Shown here in pieces: positions 55,594 to 64,000 of a stretch of DNA of 64,000 nt. Source of the stretch: Diphasiastrum complanatum (Eukaryota; Streptophyta; Lycopodiopsida; Lycopodiales; Lycopodiaceae). The DNA is taken from positions 4,827,520-4,891,519 of the forward strand of contig CM055102.1 of NCBI GenBank assembly GCA_029204225.1, given 5' to 3'. Below the pieces are notes generated by a model, which saw only the letters and a list, made by a program, of their open reading frames with translations, ran no database searches and had not been told where the DNA came from. The translations under genes and the position numbers were made by a program. The first letter of the stretch is position 1. Each line of letters begins with the position of its first letter.

Positions 55594-56082
55594 TGTTATG
55601 TCCATGTCTTGTATAAGGAAATCGAATTAATTCCTGACATTGATAGTCGGTCACTCCAGGTGTATATGGTTATTGGTTATGCCTCGTCATTCCGGGCTTG
55701 GTCTGTTAAGTAATTAATAATCATATGAGGGCCCAGACCTATAATTGGACATAGGAGCACATGCATGGTGAAGACTGCTTTAATGCAAGAATACGAGGTC
55801 AATAGCTCAATAAATGTTGCATGGGGATCCTAGGGGGAATACTCTCTCTCTCTCTCTTGAGGAGAATATGTCCATTGGAAACTCGCCCATCCTCCTATTG
55901 TGAATTCAGATTCTTGAGCTAGTTTCTCCTCTCTCTTGTGTTCTTCACTATGGCTTGGGGGCTAGGTCCAGGAGGAAACTCCAAGAGGGATCTAGGTTTG
56001 GATGGGTGGTTTTGCTCCACAAGTGTCCTTTTGGTTGATTTGCAATGGGATTTAGTTAGATCTTCATAAGGTGATCATTACA
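55594..56082 (+). repeat. LARD-2 5' LTR (489 bp)
   Basis: TGTTATG..TCATTACA. It contains a short CT run near 55845. Its end is fixed by the PBS one base later. Confidence 0.65.
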
Positions 56083-57251
56083 GTGGTATCAGAGCTATGG
56101 ATTTGCATCAATAAGGTGGAGCTACTTCTTGTATTGTCTCAGTTTTTGTGGATTTCTCCTTGCATCTTACTTCCAGGTGGTGGAATTGATCTCCAAGTAG
56201 GTGGCTTATCAGAATTTGGTGTACTTTCAGCCTAAAGATCATAATTATGGATTTTCTCCATAATTTTTGTTGGAAATCAAAGGATTTTTGATGATTTTAG
56301 TGAATTTTTCACCTAGAATTGAAGTTTTTGCTTGAAATTGATCATAGGTCCTGGTGTAGTACGTTTTCCAGATTTTACTTGCTGTTTTACAGTCATTAAT
56401 GATTGTATCTAATGATTGCATGATGTTTGAATAGTCAAAAGGTTGATTATAGTGATTTTGGACCAAAAATTTGGGTTTTTGGACCATAAATGGGCTATAG
56501 AAACCATGTTTGACTAGAATCAGAACTTTTAGTGCTTGAATGCAATGGATTTACAGGGATTTGGATCTGATTGCACTTATTTGTGGATTTTCCCCACAAA
56601 TTTTGGTCAAAGTTGGTTAAAAAACAAGGTTTTTTGATGTTTTTTGGACTAATTTTGGGGTAGATCTCAAAATTCTCAGCCAAGACTTGGTATGAACGTT
56701 TTCAGAGATGTAATGAAGCTTTCCTAGAGCTTTCATGAAGTTTGGTAGGGATTAGACACCATTAGAGGGCTCAAAACACCAAAAATTAGTGTATTTTTGA
56801 TGATTTTTTTAGCATGAATACCTCTCAATTGGGGGTCTGAACCTGTTGCTTCTTATTTCAAGCTTAAAGATATGATGAATTTTGTCTGTTTTGAGCCATC
56901 ATGCATCCAATTTGGATAGGTGAGCATTAGACACCATCATGTTGAAGTTTTGCTTGTTGAAGGAGGCCAAAAATGCATTTTTTGCATGATCTAAGCTTAT
57001 GATTGCTTGCTGGACCTGTTAGAAGCTTCTATGCCTCTCTAATGAACCTTAGTAGAGTGCTTGTAACCTCTGATTCAAGGCTTATTGGGCTGGAGTTTAA
57101 TTTTTGATGATTTCTCTCTCCAAAAGCACCCTCCAGCCTGTTTTTTGTGCATTTATTGATCGCACATGTGATGCCTAGGTGGTAGCGTGTTGTGGAAAGT
57201 GCCTTGTAGACCCACTCTCCCTCCGTACTGTGCTTTACAGCGACCAATTTG

Positions 57252-57515
57252 ACTTAGAATTTGCTTTGCACAGGAACACAGATCATGCTACACAGTAACA
57301 CAGACAGAAAATCACTCTCCTCAGCAAGCTCACATAGCAACTGTATTTCTCAAAATGAAATTACACTGTACATATAGTTGTTCACTCAGGAAACCCATGC
57401 ATGACCCAGGTTGTCGTTGGCGGGACATGTGTCCCGTTGACTTGCCTCGTGGCGAGGCCAACTGATCCTTATCCACTGATAGGACCCACAGTACAGTAAC
57501 ACAGTGATTCTAACT
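57252..57515 (-). repeat. Copia-3 3' LTR (264 bp)
   Basis: Direct copy of 62464-62727 with about a dozen visible changes (for example gttgtcgttggcggg versus gttgccgttggcagg). A purine stretch AAGGGAGAGAG lies about 10 bp inside. Confidence 0.9.
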
Positions 57516-57580
57516 TTAATGCTAACTCTCTCCCTTAAAGTAGAGTCACTTTTTATACAGTCATATACATAGCTTTAAAG

Positions 57581-59380
57581 TCAACAAAATTTAAATACAG
57601 AAAGTTTTGATCTAAACTTATCAAACTTTTCTCCAGTAAGTGGCTTAGTGAAAATATCAGCTAGTTGTTCTTCTGTGCTACAATGAACAACATGAATTTC
57701 ACGACTTAGCAGCCTTTCACATATGAAGTGATATTGGATCTCGATGTGTTTAGTTCTCGCATAGAACACTGGATTCTTTGCTAGCTGAATGCCACTCTGA
57801 CTGTCGCTATGTAAAGTTGTGGGATTTTTCTACTTTATGCCAATCTCTTCCAAGATTTGTCTCAACCATATAGCTTCTTGTGCAGCACTACACATTGCCT
57901 TATACTCTGCTTCTGTGGTGGAAAGAGCAATTGTACTTTGCTTCTTACTAGACCAGGAAAAGCTATTACCATAAAACTGGAATATATATCCTGTGGTGGA
58001 TCTACGATCATCATAGTCACCTCCCCAGTCCGCATCCACATAGCCACACAACTCAGGTAAACCATCATGCTTCCTGTAAATCAAGCCATACTCTGATGTG
58101 CCTTTCACATAACGCAAAATGCGTTTAGCTGCTTTCCAATGCGTTTCCGTAGGTGCTGCCGTAAACTGACTTACAATGCCAACAGCATAGCATATATCTG
58201 GTCTAGTTGTGGTAAGGTAAATCAAGCTCCCTACTAATTGTCTATATAGCGTAGCATCAAATGACTGTGATTCATCAAGCTTAGAAAGCTTTTTACCTGG
58301 TTCAATAGGAGTGTTTACTGGTTTGCAATCCTGCAACCTAAACCTGTGCAGCAACTCTTTGACATATTTCACCTGTGTTAAACCCACTTCATGTCCTTTT
58401 TGCCACACTTCTACTCCAAGGCAGTAATGCATCAGGTTGAGATCCGTCATCTCAAATTGTTTCATGAGGTCTTTCTTGATTATATTTATCATCTCTTGAT
58501 TATTTCCCGTAATAATCAAGTCATCAACATAAAGAGCAATCAAAGCAACCATACCATCAAAGCATAAGACATACAGATTTGGATCAGAATGTGTTCTCAC
58601 CATCCCCTTTGAACGAAAGTAGGCATCAATCCTGCTATACCACGCACGTGGTGCTTGTTTAAGACCATAAAGCGCTTTCTTCAAGCAACATACTTTATTT
58701 TCCTGTCCTTTCGTTATAAAGCCTTCAGGTTGATCCATGAACACTTCTTCTTCTAACTTAACATTTGAAATCCATCTGAAGCTAAAGCAATAAGTAGACG
58801 TAGAGTATTCCACTTACACACCGGCGCAAAGGTCTCCTCATAGTCAATGCCTTTATTTTGTGCGTACCCTTTGATTACCAATCTTGCTTTGTGCTTTGCT
58901 ATGCTTCCATCTGCATGGTACTTAGTTCTATATACCCATTTGCAACCAATGGGTTTCTTGCCAACTGGTGGTTCTACTAAGTCCCATGTGCTATGCTTAG
59001 CAATTGAATCCATCTCCTCTCCCATGGCTTTGATCCAAATGTCATCATCCTTTGCTTCACCATAAGTTGAAGGTTCTTTGCTTTGAATAATGCTGGATAA
59101 CAGAGCATAATTTGCTTCATACCTTTCAGGTAGTATCTTCTCTCTTGTTGATCTTCGTAGCTCTCCCTGGTTAGATGATCCTGGAAAGTCATCTATATTG
59201 CGGCTCTCCATCAATCTCTCAAACCACTTAGGGAGCTTTCTGTCAGGTGATCGGCTTCCTGGTGAAAATGTATCCCACGGTACATCCTTCTCCTTGCGTT
59301 TGTCACCTGCAATTTCAATCCTTCTTGCACCAAAAGGTCTTTTGCTTTTTTTTTGTTTAGATTTTATTTTATTTAAACAC
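57581..59380 (-). pseudogene. Copia-3 reverse transcriptase and RNase H
   Basis: RT: DSIAKHSTWDLVEPPVGKKP, GCKWVYRTKYHADGSIAKHK, YEETFAPV, a frame change near 58790, then DQPEGF, LKKALYGLKQAPRAWY, LIALYVDDLIITG (catalytic YVDD), YCLGVEVW, LVGSLIYLTTTRPDICYAV. RNase H: CGYVDADWGGDYDDRRSTTG, SSKKQSTIALSTTEAEYKA, one stop near 57833, then SREIHVVHCSTEEQLADIFT ending at 57581. Normal length and order for a plant Copia pol; decay is light. Confidence 0.92.
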
Positions 59381-60590
59381 TGTTTTTTCAACAAGTAGTG
59401 AGAAACAACAAAACTGTAAAACAACAAAAGGCGACGAGCTTTCTCTGCTGCTAGTGCATGGACTACCAACAATCTGGTTTTACAAAGTTTATGCAAAGCC
59501 TCATGATGCAATTGTAAAGATTTGGCATCATCCAATCGTTCTGTTGTTGCTATGCGTAAGGATGGTACTAAAAATTTGATCGGCATAATGACATCTTGAT
59601 CATAGACAAGTTGAAAGGTGTCTGGTTCATGCTAACTATCTGAATGCCCATAATGTTGCATGAGGTTTATGTTCCCAATCAGAACGACTTGCTTCAAATG
59701 TTTTTGTCATAATATTGCATAGAATCTTATCGAAAGATTCTACTTGACTATTACCCCTCAAATAATACGGAGTACTAAAGTCTTCCAATAGACACTTTAT
59801 TGTTTCATTGACAAAATGCATTTCATGATCACTCACAATCTCGATAGGACATCCAAATCTAACAAATGTATTCTCATGTAAGAACTTAGTCGTAGTCTTT
59901 GCATCGGCAACACGAACTACTCTTGCTTCGACCCACTTAGTCATATAATCTATTGCTACAGTGATATATATGGCTTGAGTACCTCTTGTTGCAAGATGAA
60001 TAGGACCAACATAATCAAGTTCCCATTTTTCAAATGATACTTGTGCCATAACTGGATGTAAAGGCTCATAGTTTTGCTTCGTAGGGCAACGTGCTCGTTG
60101 ACATACATCACATGACTGAATATATTTTTCTGTATCTTTATGAAGTGTAGGCCACCAACACCATGATTGTAAGATCTTTCGAACAGTGATATCGGATGAA
60201 AAATGTCCACCTCCCATCCCATCATGTGAAACGATGATTAGATCAGGCACTTCATGTGGCAAAACACATCTTCTCGGAATGTCATCCAATCCACATTGAT
60301 GCAATTGACTTGTGATCAATTGATAAGGTTGTGCCTTAACAATCAACTGTTTCTATTGAGCTTTTGTCAAAGATTCGTTAGGTTGACCTAACATCAAATA
60401 TTCAATAATATCTACCCACTCAGATACTACCTCAACATAAAACAATGCAGCATTTGCTAGCAATTCATCATCCACTTCAGTATTGACTGATGTTGTTTGT
60501 ATTCTTGAGACGTGATTGGCAAGATAATGTTGTTTATCTTTTCTAACCACAACTCGAAAATCAAATTCAATCAATAATAGTAACCATGAA
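59380..60590 (-). pseudogene. Gypsy RNase H/integrase segment captured inside Copia-3
   Basis: In the same orientation as the host element. IEFDFRVVVRKDKQHYLANH (end of gypsy RNase H), a zinc domain CQRARCPTK preceded by GHFSSDITVRKIL, the integrase core WELDYVGPIHLATRG, IDYMTKWVEARVVR, FGCPIEIVSDHEMHFVNE, and the C-terminal part VYDQDVIMPIKFLVPSLRIA. It resembles the non-chromodomain (Athila-like) gypsy group. At its 3' end lies an A-rich stretch (59340-59375, minus AAACAAAAAAAAAGC). No gypsy LTR is present. Confidence 0.82.
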
Positions 60591-61480
60591 GGTCAATGAA
60601 TGGATCATCATCACGTGGTATCCTCACTATACCATTTTTCCTACTGGATGTGTCTATCTTCTCAACATCTTCGTCTTCATACATCTTGGATTCATCAAAG
60701 ATAACATCTCGGCTTATATGGATTTTGTTTTCGACTGGATCAAAACATCTATAGCCCTTCACGCGATCATCATATCCTAGGAATATGCACTTGATAGCTT
60801 TTACATCAAGTTTACGTCTTTCTTCCTTAGGAATATGTACAAAGGCCTTACATCCAAAGATTCGCAAGTGGTTCACCTTTGGCTTCTTCTTTGTGAATGC
60901 TTCCTCAGGTGTAATTTTTGGTATGACAGCGGTAGGACTTCTATTTTGAAGATAGACTGCCGTGCTACATGCTTCTGACCAAAAATCTTTTGGTAATTTC
61001 ATCTCAGCTAGCATAGATCTGGCACTTTCCACAATCGTACGATTTTTGTGCTCAGCTACACCATTGAGAGCAGGAGTATGAGCTTGCGTAAATTGTCTTT
61101 TAATCCCACATTGATCACAAAGATCATTGAAGTCATTAGACTTATACTCACCTCCACTATCTGATCTTAGGACTTTGATCTTCTTACCTGTCTGATTTTC
61201 GACCAAGTTTTTGAAGTTCTTAGTTAACCTAGCAGATTTGCGATAAAAAGGTGATACGTCTTACGTGACATATCATCAATAAAGGTCATGAAATAGAAGG
61301 CTTTTCCTAAGGACATGGTCCTCATGGGCCCGCATAAATCTGTGTGGATTAAATCCAAGATGTTCTTTGCTCTTGCAACACCCCCTTTATTGAACTTCTC
61401 TCGATGCTGCTTCCCATATATACAAGATTCGCACATCGATTTCAAGTGATCTTCTATTGTAGGCAGCTCGTTTGGCTCAA
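60590..61480 (-). pseudogene. Copia-3 integrase
   Basis: GAG-pre-integrase end LPTIEDHLKSMCESCIYGKQ, then DLIHTDLCGPMRTMSLG and YFMTFIDDMSRK, a break near 61220, TGKKIKVLRSDSGGEYKSND, ALNGVAEHKNRTIVESARSM, LRIFGCKAFVHIPKEERRK. It ends with IPRDDDPFIDL where the gypsy segment begins. The catalytic acids D, D and E are all visible. Confidence 0.88.
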
Positions 61481-62451
61481 AACGGGCAAAGGACCCAAAA
61501 ATAGGGACTTTTCTAGCTTTTGAACTGTTTCTTCACTTTGAAGAAACTTCACTCTTCACTTGTGAAGGGACCCGACTCAACTTTCAGTATGAAAATTTTT
61601 AATGAAGTTGAAGGCCAGAATGCACTTCAATTCTTCAGGACCCTGTTTAAAGCTCATCCAATGGCTGAACCAGATCTTGTGGTTCACATTTCTCTACCAT
61701 CACAGATGCTGGACCGTTGATTCATTTGACACCTCATCCACAGGTTCAAAGTACATCTGGGCATCGAACTAAACTCTTGCAGACGCTATGGTCTTCGATA
61801 CACTAAGCTGAGTGTTGCGTTGGGCGCGCGAACAGTCTGCGACTTCCCTGCCTGCGATCACGCCTTTCTTCCCTGAAAAATGTTGGATCAACCTCTCCTG
61901 TAGATCGTTTTGAACACGATCTGAGGCCTGGAGCAGGGTCATCCTATTGAATCCATGACTGTAGAGTGTTCAGTCAGGAAATTCCGTGGAGAAACGATGA
62001 TTTTAGCTCAACTTGACAAAGTGGCTTTTTCACCTTTTTACCGCAAATCTGCTAGGTTAACTGTCTGGAGACAAATCTCTGACACAAACCTCAGAATCTC
62101 CATGGATCATTGACAATGTGATTAGCTTCCTTCCTGTCCTTACGGCATCCAAAACGGTGCACAAACAGCGAAGAAATCACCAGTTATGTATAAAAACCGT
62201 AACCCCAAGTCCGGTTTCAATTTTCAGCTGGCTTCGAAATTGTCAATTTTTCACCAAATTTTTCCTTGTCTGATGCTATTCACAGGCTAATAATCCCTCT
62301 GCTGAGCTTAGCAAGCCTCTATAAATTAGAAACCATGCACCAGTGCTTCTCTTTTCGTCTTCAACCCGCCGTAAAACCACGAACTCTCAGAAGACAGATC
62401 TCCCGAAGCTCTCTTCAACGGCGACACTGTACTGTGTACACTCCCTATACG
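61481..62451. other. Copia-3 5' interior without gag or protease
   Basis: About 970 bp between PBS and integrase. In a complete element gag, zinc knuckle and protease would stand here. No motif of these is seen; ORFs at 61520-61720 and 62266-62469 (plus) look accidental. Origin unknown. Confidence 0.55.
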
Positions 62452-62463
62452 GCTCTGATACCA

Positions 62464-62727
62464 ACTTAGAATTTGCTTTGCACAGGAACACAGATCATGC
62501 TACACAGTAACACAGACAGAAAATCACTCTCCTTAGCAAGCTCACATAGCAACTGTATTTCTCAAAATGAAATTACACTGTACATATAGCTGTTCACTCA
62601 GGCAACCCATGCATGACCCAGGTTGCCGTTGGCAGGACGCGTGTCCCGTCGACTTGCCTCGTGGTGAGGCCAACTGATTCTTATCCACTGATAGGACCCA
62701 TAGTACAGTAACACAGTGATTCTAACT
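62464..62727 (-). repeat. Copia-3 5' LTR (264 bp)
   Basis: It touches the PBS with no spacer and is followed by the ATTTG target duplication. Confidence 0.9.
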
Positions 62728-62732
62728 ATTTG

Positions 62733-64000
62733 GTGTCCTGTAGAGAAAGCTATGGCTGTCAGAAGTTTGCCAATTTTTGAACTAAATTTGCAAAAATTTT
62801 AAAATGTTTTGATGCATGCATGCTTGTAATTCAGTGTAGTGCTTGTCTGTCGATGGAAATGTATGGATAGACCTGTATGCATGCTTGGATGCATGTTGTA
62901 TGCGTAATCAATAGATTGATCGGAAGATTTCTTGCATGAAGCTATTTTTGACAATTCTAGATCAAATAGCAGATTTCCTAGTGGTTTCCCAGTTTCTTGG
63001 CAATTTACATAAAAATTGATTTTGATATTAAAATCACTACATGTCATGTTGAATGCATGCTAGATGTTTCAGAATCCTTCCAATATGTAATAGTAATTGT
63101 GAAACTGTCAAGTCGATGTTTGATCGATTTTCACAGTTTAGGTCAACCGTAAATTCACTGCTAAAGTTGTCTTAAAACTCATTGATTATTTGATTGTCTG
63201 TGTGATTGAATAATTGAATGTTTGGAACATAATCATGATGAAACATTCAGAATCATTGTTTTATTACACTGATGTATATCTATTATTAAACATCCTAAAG
63301 CATGCTCTCTGTTGTTGTAAATCAATACTTTGATTCTTGCATATGGATACTCGTGCAGTCTAAGTCTGTGGTCGATCGTTCTTTTGAATGAGCAACAATC
63401 CGTTGTTGAGGACAGATTGTCGGGCTACATTTAGATTGTGCTGAGACATTTGTAAGTTTCTCTGGGCTAGTTTTATTGATGCAACAGAGTTATGCTTGTC
63501 TGACAAACTTAATTAGGTGCACAAACCGATAGATCAATTTGGTCGATAAGTCGGATACACTAATCAGCAATGAAGCATGTTTGATAGGAGAATTGTCGGC
63601 ATTTTAAGGGAACTTCTTCAGACGATGCAGATTGTTACATCTCCCAATTTGAGTCCATTGTCGGTTCCTATAATACCATATTACATGCCTATTTTTCTTG
63701 AAGTATTATTTGATGATGCAAAATCCCAATTAACCTACTCGATGTGAAAGATTTTAGATCCTTAAGATCCAATCTACTTTAATGATCTTTGGTTAGAAAG
63801 AGAAATACACTACCAATCTCACCAATGTAGAAAAATCAGCATCTACACACAGTTTGAGATGCAAACACTAATAGAACTTGATCAAATTTGAATGAAATGA
63901 TTATGTACTGTTGTTGTCCGTACAAAACCAGCAAGCTATTGTATTTCACACGTGTGGATCCAAAATAGCAAATATAGATCATTCTACACATAGAATTGCA
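62733..64000. other. LARD-2 interior or flanking sequence
   Basis: It follows the ATTTG duplication and should continue LARD-2. AT-rich, with 'tgcatgcatg' and 'gattga' words. No coding frame is supported. Confidence 0.4.

Larger units (their letters stand above)
57252..62727 (-). mobile_element. Copia-3: Ty1/copia element carrying a Gypsy integrase segment
   Basis: LTRs of 264 bp each at 57252-57515 and 62464-62727; target duplication ATTTG at 57247-57251 and 62728-62732; PBS (62452-62463, minus TGGTATCAGAGC) directly against the right LTR. Minus-strand order: non-coding 1 kb with no gag or protease, Copia integrase, a foreign Gypsy RNase H/integrase segment, Copia RT and RNase H. It is inserted in LARD-2. 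LTR ends are AGTT..AAGT, not TG..CA. Confidence 0.92.
55594..64000 (+). mobile_element. LARD-2: coding-less LTR element interrupted by Copia-3
   Basis: LTR at 55594-56082, one spacer base, PBS TGGTATCAGAGC at 56084-56095, then non-coding interior to 57251 and, after Copia-3, from 62733 to beyond the window edge. The LTR starts TGTTATGTCCATG like that of LARD-1 and shares further blocks in the same order (CACTCCAG..., TTATGCC-CGTCAT, GAGG-CCCAG), so the two are related. No retroviral protein motif is seen in the interior. The second LTR is outside the window. Confidence 0.65.

Noticed and set aside
1-64000. CRISPR arrays, operons or other bacterial systems
   Set aside because: Everything identifiable is eukaryotic: GT/AG introns, LTR elements, LINE and SINE. 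No regularly spaced repeats with unique spacers are present.

Overview
The window is nuclear DNA from a land plant with a large, repeat-rich genome. The support is Ty1/copia and Ty3/gypsy chromovirus elements with initiator-Met tRNA primer-binding sites, several levels of nested insertion, and one host gene whose introns are swollen by these elements. I cannot name the species. Intron size fits a gymnosperm- or fern-like genome, which is inference.

The one convincing host gene lies on the minus strand, from 51628 (ATG) to 5917 (stop). I assembled it from 16 exons. The reading phase closes at every junction, for about 835 residues; only the exon 7/8 borders are uncertain. Twelve introns are about 110-390 bp. 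Three are large: intron 5 (6.1 kb), intron 11 (31.4 kb) and intron 12 (3.2 kb). Intron 11 splits the calcium-binding loop of an EF-hand: its first four loop residues are encoded at 41.58 kb and the rest at 10.18 kb. Other landmarks are two CTFKP motifs, a TGQ-LFKP-TGR motif and basic coiled-coil segments. I do not recognise a named gene.

Layout. 1-2126: 5' end of a minus-strand Copia element (Copia-1). 2127-5916: no gene, a few hairpins. 5917-10177: gene 3' exons, with a LINE fragment in intron 12. 10178-41581: intron 11, which holds Gypsy-1 (complete LTRs, lacks RT/RNase H), a Copia protease scrap, Gypsy-3 (integrase remnant), Gypsy-4 (degenerate, interrupted by a coding-less LTR element, LARD-1, and a SINE in its LTR), a LINE, Gypsy-5 interrupted by Gypsy-2, and a second SINE. 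41582-51628: gene 5' exons; intron 5 holds a long foldback, Copia-2, a Gypsy RNase H scrap and a 588-bp inverted-repeat element. 51629-55593: no recognised gene apart from one unknown broken ORF. 55594-64000: a second LARD-like element (LARD-2) interrupted by Copia-3, a chimeric Copia element that carries a Gypsy integrase segment inside its own pol.

Almost every retrotransposon reading frame is broken, so nothing here looks autonomously mobile. The points most worth following up are the EF-hand gene split by its giant intron, the very short tRNA-like SINE with two perfect target-site duplications, and the Copia/Gypsy chimera.
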